From Rhynchonema sp. JSB1_4 (taxonomy: Eukaryota > Nematoda > Chromadorea > Monhysterida > Xyalidae), in the NCBI GenBank assembly GCA_030248065.1, contig JASAMV010007738.1, positions 1-23,391 of the forward strand: 23,391 nucleotides of DNA. Direction: 5' to 3'. Each line of letters opens with the position of its first letter. Within the stretch, counting starts at the first letter, position 1. Positions 11,501-18,420 of this stretch are shown here, piece after piece. A program made the translations under genes and the position numbers. The notes below the pieces were generated by a model. The model was not told where the DNA came from. It saw nothing but the letters and a program-made list of their open reading frames with translations, and did not search any database.

Positions 11501-14500
11501 TTTCGGAAAAATTTCCGAAAAAACCGATAAAGCACAGCAGTGCATAGGGATAGGGGAACCGAAAATAACGTAGTTTTGTCCCATGTTGACGTTAGTTTAC
11601 CCAGTGTCATGGTGTATTAGGCTGTTTTTGACACTCATAACGAGCAAAATGATCACGACAAGGCGCTTTTACACCTTCGACAAAAGTCTGGCCCACGAAA
11701 ATATTTTTTGAGTTTAGCGAAAAATCAACGAAAAAACATGCTTCTGAAAAAAGTTTCCAGGCGGCTGCGGTTTTTTCCCTTTTTTCTACCTCCAGCAACC
11801 GTTTTTTCATCAGCAACTATAGTTTTACGGTTCTCCATCAAATCAGTCTGCAATTCGGAAAGTTCGCTTTTCACACGTAATCACTATAGTCGTCGCATCG
11901 CGTTTAGGGATCGGGCATTGTCTGGTGTTGACACCCTAAAAACTGCGGGTGTCGGGATCCTCCCGACCCGATCCCGCGTTAACCCTGAACCCTTACAATC
12001 AGGTTTTGATTTTGAGAACTTTGTCCATGATTCCCTCAACACGACACTCCAAAATCGAAACACGAAAAATGTTTTGCCTTTGGCACAAGGTCTACACGTT
12101 CGTGTGATGTGTAATCCGCGGTCGAATTTAGTGATAAAATAACTAAAAAAACAAGTCAGCATAAAGTGAGAAAATAACTAAAAAAACAAACTGCCCAAGA
12201 GCCTTTCAACCAAATTTAAAAATAGATTCCGAGCACAGTTTTTTTGCTGGACGGGCAATTGAGCAAAGCACATTTGAGCAAGACCACTTTGAGCAAGTGA
12301 AAAAGAGCAGAGGCCAAAAGAGCAGAACCTAAAAACGAGTAGGCCTAAGCCTAAGCCTGAGCTCAAGCACAAAACTAAGCCTAAGTGTAGCCCTAAGCCT
12401 AAGGCTGATACCAAAATCAGTCTATGTCTAAGCCATTGGGACAAAATAAGACGTTTTCTTTTTTGGCTCTGCCCTTTTTTATTGCTCAAAGTGGTACTGC
12501 CCAAATGTGCTTTGCTCAATTTCCTGGGTGGACCGCTCCGCTCCATCGAGCTAATGTAGGCAGGCGCCCAGGCCAATATTGTTAACCACCTTAGTGAATT
12601 TCAATCTTGAACGATTTTCGGAGAGAAGATGGAAAAATGAAACCCAATTGCACTTCAATGCCATTCGTGGGTCCTAAAATCGCGCGCGGAAGGCATGTTC
12701 CCGCTTCAGGCAGTTACATTCATTTCAAAGCATGCGATTCCCCATGCAAAAACGCCAAATGCTTTCTTTGAAGCTGCGCGGCACGCTCTCGGGCGGACCC
12801 GCTCGCTATCATTGAGTGAACGACAAAAACGCATTACACAATGCTGTTGGTGTTGATGCCACGTTCGAAAAACCCGAGCAACCCCCTTTTCACTAGAAAA
12901 AATCTGGCAACTCCCCTAATTTTGTTCAGGGTCCAAATAATTCGTACATATACTATTTGGCTCCCGTCGTAATCATACCTCTCACGCGTCCGGTCCCAAC
13001 CCCGCATGGGCCTGCCACTGACTACACTGCACACGATCAATATGAACAAGGGAAGGTGGTCTCTTAATGCCGCCGACTTTGTTTACAGTAACTACGGTCC
13101 ACGGAAGCAAGTTTTGCACTTTTTTTCTAGCTGGAGCAGAAGAGTAGAGTAACGAAAAACACACCAGCATCGGCAGCAGTGGACGGCGGCGCACCCTCGG
13201 TGTTGTCTTGATCGTCTGTTTTCTGAATGCGACCCGTTGTCGTCGTCGTTGCTGAGTCTGGGTCACGGTCTTGGTCGTTCGTCATCTCGCCATCACTGAA
13301 AATGAACAGATTAGGACAAGGACAGCATAGCGTATTTCTCACAACTAATGCACCAGAGATCGAAAAAAGGTACCCATGTTTTGGTACATATTTGGGGAAG
13401 TCTAGGACTTGAGGTGGGAAAACCTTTTTCAAAAAAAACTTTAAAAAAAAGAAAAATTTGGAAAAAAACTTTGTTTTACATCTATGCCTTAACTTCATTT
13501 TTGGCCAAAATTACATGCCAAAAAAACGGTGATTATTACCTTTTCAGTGCCTAAAATCATACCTCCCACGCCTCCGGTCCAGGGTTTTTTTTATCTCAAA
13601 ACCGGCCAGTAGCAATTGCCACTAAAACGGTAAATTTTAGCAGCAAATTTTTGAAGGTCATTTTTAATTGTTTTTCTTGCTTTTGAGTCCCATTAGTCAC
13701 GTATAATCAGTTGATAACACCGAGTGCAAGACAGACTGCAGCCGTATAATTTTTTAACTTTGGGCTGGCCACTTATGATTCCGTGATTGTGAGATTCGTA
13801 AGATCCACTGCAGGGTTGACGAACGAAAGCGAATCGCTTCAGTTTTGTCTGTGTTTTATCTGTGATCCTGAAGCAAAAGTTCAAGCAGCATGTTTCGCTC
13901 GAGAATTTAGCTGGATATCTCTTGTGTCTCATGATCACAGCCATTCGTGTTTCAAAAACTAAAGACCCAAATAATCAGTAAACACCAATGCCAGTGAGTA
14001 AAGTGTCCAACAGTTACTGTTCGACCCACCAGCTCGCAACTTGTGACCATCAAAATACTTCAAGCAACGCGCGAAGAGCAAATTTTTGTATTTTCCGGGC
14101 TAACAAGCTTAAGAAAGTACAGGTCGGATACCCTAGATATATGGAATATTTTTTGCTACTAAACCCTGAAATCTTAGTAGCAAATTGCTGCTAAACCTCG
14201 ATTTTTTAGTAGCAAATTGCAAAAACTATGCTCCGGTCCCAAACCTCGCACTCGCATCATACTAACCTCGCACACATAGGCCTGCCACTACAGTACACTG
14301 CGGATAAAGTGCAGTCGTCGTACCCGCACGTAGCTACGATTGGATTGGAAAGAAACAGTTTTTTCGTTTTTTTTCACGAAACCCAGAAGTCCGTGAAAAA
14401 AAACTAAAAAAAATAAACGGAGCCCATTCCGGAATAGATCAGCCACAGATTAGGATCGGACGGGCACGGGCAGGGATTTTGACCTTTCGGCTCGGGCCGG

Positions 14501-14823
14501 GCCGGTGTCGGAGATTTGGAGATTCGGGAAAGACTTGCCGGACTGACCAGGACTGAAATGCTCAAATTTCAAGCCACATAGCGCATCGGCCACAAAGGGA
14601 GATACTGTACGCTTTTGGGGAGGCTCTGGGGGCACATCACTGCTTCTGAAGATAAAAACAACCTGGAATCGCGCGGATAAGCCGGTGATGGTTGACTTTG
14701 TTCATCTCGCTCTTCGACCGGTGGCGGTGATGGCGATGCGTCGTCATCAATCACATGTTGTTGTTGCGCGGGCGCTGGACTGGTCGGATTGGAGTCGCCG
14801 CTGCTGTTTTCGCTCGAACTCAT
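2462..14823 (-). CDS. LEO1: LEO1, Paf1 complex subunit (12 exons, intact frame)
   Basis: Nuclear LEO1 is a subunit of the Paf1 complex (with PAF1, CTR9, CDC73, RTF1), which travels with RNA polymerase II and supports elongation and histone modification. The join I infer is 14823-14663, 13295-13165, 11447-11197, 7312-7125, 6350-6296, 6003-5918, 5830-5746, 5678-5584, 5237-5138, 4550-4386, 3278-3152, 2589-2462. That is 1572 nt, 523 residues plus stop, GT-AG throughout, with phases agreeing at all 11 junctions. Residues 1-262 are acidic and Ser/Pro-rich with DIFGEDD. Residues 263-482 are the conserved Leo1 domain: [63 protein letters not shown] and GLSAGYLE. The acidic/lysine-rich tail seen in vertebrate LEO1 is short or missing. 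No frame break is seen, so the gene looks functional. Exons 1-3 are less conserved and rest mainly on splice signals and phase. Confidence 0.93.
3036..3043. promoter_or_regulatory. TGACGTCA palindrome in LEO1 intron 11
   Basis: A perfect CRE-type octamer. It sits inside an intron with no promoter context, so function is doubtful. Confidence 0.25.
3152..3278 (-). CDS. LEO1: LEO1 exon 11 (residues 440-482)
   Basis: Acceptor aaactgcag|GAAGCCG, donor GATTCAG|gttggc, phase 1. It reads [18 protein letters not shown], then [15 protein letters not shown], the basic helix and GLSA.YLE motif that close the Leo1 domain. Confidence 0.96.
3714..3895. mobile_element. Foldback (long inverted repeat) element
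   Basis: Two arms of about 75-85 bp are inverted: the left arm starts GGGCCCAGTCCACAGAAACG and passes through CAAATAAAGAGAAAAC; the right arm mirrors it (GTTTTCTCTTTATTTG to CTTCTGTGGACCGGGCCC). The spacer is short. It lies in LEO1 intron 10. Flanks share ACGAG (3710-3714 and about 3899-3903), a possible 5 bp duplication. The structure resembles a MITE; no coding capacity. Confidence 0.75.
3907..4297. mobile_element. TA-flanked MITE, copy A
   Basis: The ends TACTTGC and GCAAGTA are inverted and flanked by TA on both sides (3905-3906, 4298-4299), as for Tc1/mariner-type insertions. Copy B at 11472-11819 shares the left 60 bp closely and also ATAACGTA and ATGTTGACGT in the middle. No transposase frame. 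It lies in LEO1 intron 10, 88 bases from exon 10. Confidence 0.7.
4386..4550 (-). CDS. LEO1: LEO1 exon 10 (residues 385-439)
   Basis: Acceptor ctaatttag|GCGCAATC, donor AAGAGG|gtgagt, phase 0. It reads [28 protein letters not shown] and [11 protein letters not shown], matching the family order. Confidence 0.96.
5138..5237 (-). CDS. LEO1: LEO1 exon 9 (residues 351-384)
   Basis: Acceptor attgtcacag|ACTGTCC, donor TTACAG|gtacgc, phase 0. It reads [12 protein letters not shown] and [15 protein letters not shown], two signature Leo1 blocks. Confidence 0.96.
5584..5678 (-). CDS. LEO1: LEO1 exon 8 (residues 320-351)
   Basis: Acceptor ctttttcag|TGCGAA, donor GGATC|gtaagt, phase 2. It reads [15 protein letters not shown] and [12 protein letters not shown], matching ENTIRWR and SNARIV.WSDGS of the family. 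Confidence 0.95.
5746..5830 (-). CDS. LEO1: LEO1 exon 7 (residues 291-319)
   Basis: Acceptor gattttag|ACCATTC, donor CTAAAA|gtaaag, phase 0. It reads [10 protein letters not shown]...[11 protein letters not shown], matching the PFD..YE...DEEGR.RLKLK segment of LEO1. Confidence 0.95.
5918..6003 (-). CDS. LEO1: LEO1 exon 6 (residues 263-291)
   Basis: Acceptor ctaacag|GTCGAAG, donor GATCCAAA|gtatgt, phase 2. It opens the conserved Leo1 domain with [14 protein letters not shown], the most characteristic motif of the family. Confidence 0.95.
6296..6350 (-). CDS. LEO1: LEO1 exon 5 (residues 244-262)
   Basis: A 55 nt exon with acceptor atgctttcag|CCTCGG and donor ATCGAA|gtgagt, phase 0. It reads [18 protein letters not shown], corresponding to the acidic EEEP...T.IE linker just before the conserved Leo1 domain. 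Confidence 0.88.
7125..7312 (-). CDS. LEO1: LEO1 exon 4 (residues 182-244)
   Basis: The acceptor is tgttgcag|GTAGATATT and the donor GAAAC|gtgcgt, phase 2. The peptide begins [15 protein letters not shown], matching the aspartate-rich D-[IL]-FG segment of LEO1. It continues with [18 protein letters not shown], a basic patch followed by acidic residues. Confidence 0.87.
7506..7520. repeat. Target-site duplication, 5' side of the LINE
   Basis: CATCAGTCATGAGAT, repeated exactly at 10488-10502. The first three bases may overlap the LINE tail, so the duplication is 12-15 bp. Confidence 0.9.
7521..10301 (+). pseudogene. LINE ORF2 C-terminal part: RT, RNase H, Cys/His motif; one in-frame stop
   Basis: 926 residues in one frame, broken only by TGA at 8445-8447 (codon 309). 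The 5' end is truncated, so there is no native start. It opens with a pre-RT linker ([18 protein letters not shown]). RT then runs through [28 protein letters not shown], the first catalytic block [20 protein letters not shown] and YADD (8670-8681), then [14 protein letters not shown]. RNase H follows at about 9470-9840 with [24 protein letters not shown] and RADRLA supplying the D-E-D-H-D set. The C-terminus has [17 protein letters not shown], a zinc-knuckle-like motif. The stop could be a CGA-to-TGA transition, but this is not tested. The copy cannot be autonomous, since the endonuclease is absent. Confidence 0.93.
10302..10487 (+). other. LINE 3' UTR with GC hairpin and ATC-repeat tail
   Basis: GGCGCGGC-TAG-GCCGCGCC at 10449-10467 forms a perfect 8 bp stem with a 3-base loop, about 10 bases before the CAT/ATC repeats (10477-10490) that end the element. 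A hairpin followed by a simple-repeat tail is where some LINE reverse transcriptases recognise their RNA. Confidence 0.7.
10488..10502. repeat. Target-site duplication, 3' side of the LINE
   Basis: Exact copy of 7506-7520. Confidence 0.9.
10922..11166. mobile_element. hAT-like MITE, GAGCAA family, copy N1
   Basis: 245 bp. The ends are inverted repeats of about 74 bp at roughly 85% match, starting GGCGGACGGACAATTGAGC on the left and GGTGGCCGGGCAATTGAGC on the complement of the right. It is flanked by an exact 8-bp duplication GCGTAAAC (10914-10921, 11167-11174). Inside the ends, GAGCAA recurs several times. The middle holds CCTAAG repeats. It lies in LEO1 intron 3, ending 30 bases from the exon 3 donor. 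Confidence 0.85.
11197..11447 (-). CDS. LEO1: LEO1 exon 3 (residues 98-181)
   Basis: The acceptor is ggttttttcag|AAACCAAC. The preferred donor is TCCCAT|gttagt, with CAA|gtctcc nine bases earlier as an alternative; both are phase 0. It encodes an acidic Ser/Glu-rich stretch including [15 protein letters not shown]-flanked MITE ends 24 bases before the exon and a hAT-like MITE ends about 30 bases after the donor. Confidence 0.75.
11472..11819. mobile_element. TA-flanked MITE, copy B
   Basis: Related to 3907-4297: left end TATTTGCGGGAAAAACGG, right end GCAACTA, TA on both sides (11470-11471, 11820-11821). It lies in LEO1 intron 2, ending 24 bases from the exon 3 acceptor, so the branch-point region of that intron probably falls inside the element. 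Confidence 0.65.
11822..12245. other. LEO1 intron 2 sequence, no feature seen
   Basis: An open frame at 11708-12142 overlaps the MITE but has no recognisable motif and no splice-consistent role. Nothing else supported. Confidence 0.4.
12246..12531. mobile_element. hAT-like MITE, GAGCAA family, copy N2
   Basis: Same family as 10922-11166: GGGCAATTGAGCAAAGCACA on the left and TGTGCTTTGCTCAATT on the right. It is longer in the middle, where CCTAAG repeats expand (12340-12403). The outer right end has drifted and no clear 8-bp duplication remains. It lies in LEO1 intron 2. Confidence 0.75.
12340..12403. repeat. CCTAAG-rich (TTAGGC-like) degenerate array
   Basis: Runs such as GCCTAAGCCTAAGCC and CCCTAAGCCTAAGG are interspersed with variants inside MITE copy N2. 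The complement is TTAGGC, the nematode-type telomere repeat. Copy N1 has only about 2.5 units at the same place (11020-11036). Confidence 0.6.
12971..12996. repeat. Short dispersed repeat, copy 1
   Basis: AATCATACCTC-CACGC-TCCGGTCC occurs here and at 13555-13580 with two or three differences. A related phrase (GCTCCGGTCCCAAAC) is at 14229. Nature unknown. Confidence 0.45.
13165..13295 (-). CDS. LEO1: LEO1 exon 2 (residues 54-98)
   Basis: The acceptor is ttcattttcag|TGATGGC and the donor GATGCTG|gtgtgt, phase 1. The peptide is Asp/Thr/Gln-rich ([14 protein letters not shown]...), as in the disordered acidic LEO1 N-terminus. The frame matches both neighbours. Confidence 0.75.
13555..13580. repeat. 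Short dispersed repeat, copy 2
   Basis: See 12971-12996. It lies in LEO1 intron 1. The rest of intron 1 between 13580 and 14440 shows only small AT-rich repeats such as TTAGTAGCAAATTGC (14173-14187 and 14206-14220). Confidence 0.4.
14448..14577. repeat. Dispersed repeat M, copy in LEO1 intron 1
   Basis: Begins GATTAGGATCGGAC and ends GCTCAAATTTCAAGCCA; both phrases occur in the same order at 19870-19927. The middle contains CTCGGGCCGGGCCGG and GGAGATTTGGAG, as in element L (20824-21638), so M and L are probably related. Confidence 0.6.
14663..14823 (-). CDS. LEO1: LEO1 exon 1 (residues 1-54)
   Basis: It starts at ATG 14823 with A at -3 (acaaaATG). It encodes an acidic, Ser/Pro/Gln-rich start ([15 protein letters not shown]...). 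The donor is TCCAG|gttgtt, phase 2. Joined to exon 2 it gives the acidic-serine run DSSDGE. The N-terminal region of LEO1 is disordered and poorly conserved, so the evidence is the start codon, composition and phase. Confidence 0.75.
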
Positions 14824-14900
14824 TTTGTTTTGTTTGGTGACCGTGTTTTTGTTTGTTGGAAGGCTCTGCCCCTGACTTGGTGGTCAGGTTGGGCAATCTG
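14824..14900 (-). promoter_or_regulatory. LEO1 5' UTR, possible non-coding upstream exon
   Basis: On the minus strand a good acceptor (cttcatttcag|CAGATTGCC, at 14901) lies 77 bases before the ATG. This suggests that the 5' UTR is itself spliced from an exon further upstream. No core promoter element was identified. Confidence 0.4.
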
Positions 14901-14983
14901 CTGAAATGAAGACACACTTTGAAGTTTTTGAACACAAACAAAATGATGATGAGATCAATTGAAAACAATGTAAAAACCTAATA

Positions 14984-15100
14984 CCGTAAAAACCTACCGT
15001 AAACAGAAGGGGGGCTCTATTAACTCACTGACCCCGTTTTGGGGGGCTCTATTACGGGGGGGGCTCTATTCCGGGGGGGGCTCTATTAATGCACTGACCC
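14984..15100. mobile_element. Element K, partial copy
   Basis: Starts CCGTAAAAACCTA and repeats GGGGGGCTCTATT and CACTGACCC, as in the complete element at 19687-19818 (opposite orientation). The second end is not seen. Confidence 0.6.
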
Positions 15101-15262
15101 GAACCTGAAAAATTGTTCCCATCCCAGAAATACCCCCCATAAACCCCTAAAAAGGGGTTGGAAAGGATGTTTTTTCGCTTGTGATTGCATTTATTCGTGT
15201 CTGTTCGTCAATAGGAGGCGCATTATGTGCTCTGAACGAACAAAAAACGTGCATAAATGTAC
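15101..15262. other. Spacer, no feature seen
   Basis: Unique-looking sequence between elements K and I; nothing recognised. Confidence 0.4.
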
Positions 15263-15270
15263 CTGTGCAC

Positions 15271-15668
15271 CAGTGTAGTTCCTGGTCCGGAGGGGGAGCA
15301 GGCGGTACCCCCCTTTTTTCGGAGGGGGAACAGACGTACCCACCTGGGGGGGAGGGACCCGGAAGGGGGGGAGGACCCAAATTTGGACAAAAGTCATTTT
15401 TTGAGGTCGAAAATTTGGCTCATTTTTGCCCCTTTTAGGAAAAAATCTCAATAAAAGGGTATTTTGGCGATTTTTGACGCCATTGACCTAAAAATCACTC
15501 ATTTTATGCCTAAAAATGCCTATTTTCGGCCAAAATTTACCTATTTTAGGTAAAAATTGGGGGAGCAGACGTACCCGGGGGGGGGGGAACAGTGGGGCAG
15601 GCGTACCATGGAGGGGGAACAGACGTACCCGTGGGGGGGACCCCCCCTCCCCCCCAGGAACTACACTG
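15271..15668. mobile_element. hAT-like MITE family I
   Basis: 398 bp with exact inverted ends CAGTGTAGTTCCTGG / CCAGGAACTACACTG and an exact 8-bp duplication CTGTGCAC (15263-15270, 15669-15676). The motif GGGGGA(A/G)CAG(A/G)CGTACCC recurs about five times near both ends. The middle is AT-rich with repeated CCTATTTT/CCAAAATT phrases. A G-run/C-run block sits next to the right end. No coding capacity. Confidence 0.9.
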
Positions 15669-15716
15669 CTGTGCACCACTATCAAGCCTTAGTACACTAC
15701 AGTATAGGGGGTGTTA

Positions 15717-16043
15717 GGGCGGACTTAGGTTGAACACGGAACACGGAACACGGGAAATATTTCCGTTTTCCGTGATAAATTTTTGAAAATCACGGAACAA
15801 GGAAATATTTTCCGTGCGCGGAAATATTTCCGTGTTCCGTGATAATTTTGAAAATCAAGGAACACGGAAATTTTCCGTGTTCCGTGATTTTCAAAATTAT
15901 CACGGAACACCGAAATATTTCCGTGTTCCGTGATTTTCAAAATTTTGTCACGGAACACGGAAATATTTCCGTGACACGGAAATCCATGAAAATGGTTTGT
16001 ATGTAAATTATTTCCGTGTTCCGTGTTCAACCTAAGTCCGCCC
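15717..16043. mobile_element. Harbinger-like MITE built of palindromes
   Basis: 327 bp with identical 30 bp inverted ends (15717-15746 and 16014-16043, beginning GGGCGGACTTAGGTTGAACA). TTA occurs on both sides (15714-15716, 16044-16046), the target duplication typical of PIF/Harbinger. The interior is almost wholly made of the palindrome CACGGAAATATTTCCGTG and TTGAAAATCACGGAA in alternating orientation. Confidence 0.85.
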
Positions 16044-16124
16044 TTACTTGGGGGCAGTGGTGTTTGGTGTAGCTACCCAGGCGGGGCGGCAACCTACTGT
16101 ACCACCCAAAATGCGGGGCGGCAA

Positions 16125-17020
16125 CAACGTAGTACTTGGTCAGGGTGTTGACGATAGATAGATTGGGACCCGGTCCCGAAATGTGTTGACGATAGATAGA
16201 TTACCCAAGTCCGAAATCTGGGGGGGGGTCGACCCAAACTTGTTGACGATAGATAGATGGTGGGGGGTCGCCAAAAATCAAGGTAGAACAGTGTAGTGGC
16301 AGGCAAATGGTTGCAAGGTACCCTTGGGGGGGATGGATCCAGATGGTTGCAAGGTACCCCCTACCCAGCCTCCGGAAGGTTGCAAGGTACCCCTGAGGTC
16401 CGAAAAAAGGGTGTTTTTTGCATGCATTATACTGCAAATTTGGCCGAAAAATTGGTACTTTTTTGCATTTTGGCCGAAAATTTGCCTAAAATACCTATTA
16501 TATGGAGGTTTGCGCGCGGAGCGCGCGATTTTTGGGGTTTTGAGGTCGAAAAACACCCATTTTTGCCTATAAAAACCATAAATTGATGGTTGCAAGGTAC
16601 CCTCCGGGGTGGTTGCAAGGTACCTACCCTTCCCCCCCAAGGGGTGGTTGCAAGGTACCTACTCCTTAGGGGGGGAATCCCCCCATCCCCCCCGGCCACT
16701 ACACTGAGGTAGAATATAGTGTACTAAGTAGGTAATAATGTGTAAATATTAATGAAAATGTACCTAGATGTACTAAATCCGCGCGTAGCGCGCGATTTTT
16801 TGCCTATTTGGGACAAAAAATACCGATTTTGAGCTATTTTGAGGCAAAAATACCCATTTTGGGGTCGAAATGTGTTGACGATAGATAGATTGTTCCCAGA
16901 ATTTGTTGACGATAGATAGATTTGCCATAGGTGTTGACGATAGATAGATGAAATCAAAAAGTGTTGACGATAGATAGATGAATTTGGGGGGACCCCCCCA
17001 CCCCCCCCAGTACTACCCTG
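16125..17020. mobile_element. hAT-like MITE family J, inserted in E1
   Basis: Ends CAACGTAGTACTTGG / CCCAGTACTACCCTG; exact 8-bp duplication of E1 sequence, GGCGGCAA (16117-16124, 17021-17028). Its motif GTTGACGATAGATAGAT occurs seven times without change: 16147, 16185 and 16242 in the left part; 16874, 16905, 16933 and 16963 in the right part, there spaced 28-31 bp. The core has CGCGCGTAGCGCGCGATTTT. A GGGGGGACCCCCCC block abuts the right end. Element H splits it; without H it is about 470 bp. Confidence 0.85.
16289..16706. mobile_element. hAT-like MITE family H, inserted in J
   Basis: 418 bp; ends CAGTGTAGTGGC / GGCCACTACACTG; exact 8-bp duplication AGGTAGAA (16281-16288, 16707-16714). The motif GGTTGCAAGGTACC occurs about six times, three near each end. 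The core carries TTTGCGCGCGGAGCGCGCGA, and the right end a GGGGGGGAATCCCCCC hairpin. Confidence 0.92.
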
Positions 17021-17415
17021 GGCGGCAACCTACCTACTGTACCAGCCGAGCTAGGGGGGGGGGTCGTACCACGTGGGGGGGGGGGTCATGTGGAAACGAA
17101 TTTTTATGTGAAGTTCTTTTTCTTTTTCCTTTGTTTATGACCAAAAAACCCCCCACCCCACCCCAGCCGAGCTAGGGGGGGGGTCGTCCCACGGGGGGGG
17201 GGGTCATGTGGAAACCGAAATTTTTTATGTCTAAATACTGAAGAAAATGTGGCCTAAAACACTAATTTCGCGCGCAGCGCGCGATTTTTCGCCTATTTAC
17301 AGACAAATATGCTAATTTTATGCAATTTTAAGCCAAAAATGAATGTTTTGGGTGAAAAGTTAGGTGGGGCGGCAACCTACCTACTGTACCAGGGGAGGGG
17401 CGGCAACCTACCTAC

Positions 17416-17755
17416 CAGTGCTGTGGCAGGGGAGGGGCGCACCCCAGGGGGGTGGGGGGGTCCCCCCCAATGGTACCCTACCCGCCCCGGCCTGGTACGC
17501 TACCACCCCTACCCGCCCCGCTCTGGTACCCTACCCCCCTACCCGCCCCGCCCTGGTACCCTACCCGCCCCGATTTTTACCCCCAAAATGCCCATTTTTC
17601 GGTCAAAAATGCCCAAATTTCGACCGAAAACCGTAAAAAGTGCAAAAAATCTCGCGCTGCGCGCGATATATGCACTTTTTTGTACAACCCCCTACCCGCC
17701 CCGATTTTTTCCACCTATGTACCCTACCCGCCCCGCAAAAGTAGCCACAGCACTG
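17416..17755. mobile_element. hAT-like MITE family F, copy F1, inserted in E1
   Basis: 340 bp; ends CAGTGCTGTGGC / GCCACAGCACTG; exact duplication CTACCTAC (17408-17415, 17756-17763), which is part of the E motif. Its own motif is GGTACCCTACCCGCCCCG, repeated near both ends. The core has CTCGCGCTGCGCGCGATATA. Open frames across it are low-complexity Pro/Tyr-rich and not genes. Confidence 0.9.
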
Positions 17756-17786
17756 CTACCTACTGTACCCGGGGAGGGGCGGCAAA

Positions 17787-17900
17787 GCAGAGGGCCACAA
17801 CAAAACAAAAACAGAAAAAAAAAAAAAACAACAAAAAAACAACAAACACAACAACAAACACACACACACACACACACAACAAAAAAAACACAAAACAAAC
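17787..17900. repeat. A/C-rich low-complexity insert with (CA)10
   Basis: Poly-A and AAC/ACA-rich sequence interrupting E1, with a CA dinucleotide run at 17859-17878. At the matching place of the other E copy (20811-20823) there is a different insertion, L. Confidence 0.8.
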
Positions 17901-17926
17901 CTACCTACTGTACCTTGCGGGGGGAC

Positions 17927-18415
17927 CAGTGTTGGCGGTACTCGGGAGGGGGGGATACCTACTGTCCCGCGCTCGGAGAGGGGGGATACCTACTGTACCA
18001 AAGCCGATGGCCTGTGGGGGTTATGTACCTAGGGGGGTTGGGGGGGGGGGGGGGGGGGGGGGTTGGGGGGTTAGGTTTTGGGGTGAAAATTTTCAATGTT
18101 TTTATTATGTGTGGAATCGTGTGAAAACGTAGTATTTGCGCGCGCAGCGCGCGAATTTTGGGTAATTTGAGGCAAAAACCACTGATTTTACACTAATTTT
18201 GGCCATTTTGGTAAAAAAATTGGCACTTTTGGGGCAAAATCGGGGGGGGGGATACCTACTGTACCGGGGTGAAAATCGGGGGGGATACCTACTGTACCAT
18301 GCCAAACATCGGGGGGGGGGATACCTACTGTACCAGGCGAGGGGGGATACCTACTGTACTGGCTGGGGGGGGCTACCCCCCCCAACCCCCCCCCCCCCCC
18401 CCACCTCCAACACTG
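17927..18415. mobile_element. hAT-like MITE family G, copy G1, inserted in E1
   Basis: 489 bp; ends CAGTGTTGGCGG / CCTCCAACACTG; 8-bp duplication GGGGGGAC (17919-17926) whose partner is found at 19624-19631, beyond the reversed E that later landed at the junction. The motif GGGGGGATACCTACTGTACC recurs about six times. The core has TTTGCGCGCGCAGCGCGCGA. It contains a poly-G tract of over 20 bases (near 18040-18062). Confidence 0.85.
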
Positions 18416-18420
18416 GGGGG

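Noticed and set aside
11235..11573. Plus-strand frames across LEO1 exon 3
   Set aside because: Antisense of the exon and of the neighbouring MITE.
12178..12576. 132-codon minus-strand frame with Leu/Gly/Ser repeats
   Set aside because: It translates MITE copy N2 and its CCTAAG repeats.
16866..16980. CRISPR-like pattern: identical 17-mers at 28-31 bp spacing
   Set aside because: The spacers are short and drifted, there are no cas genes, the setting is an animal genome, and the array lies within a MITE with a clear target duplication.
17309..18132. Overlapping long open frames of 271 and 226 codons, Pro/Tyr/Gly/Thr-rich
   Set aside because: They cross MITE ends, poly-G tracts and a CA run, lack any domain, and are open in several frames because of GC-rich repeats.
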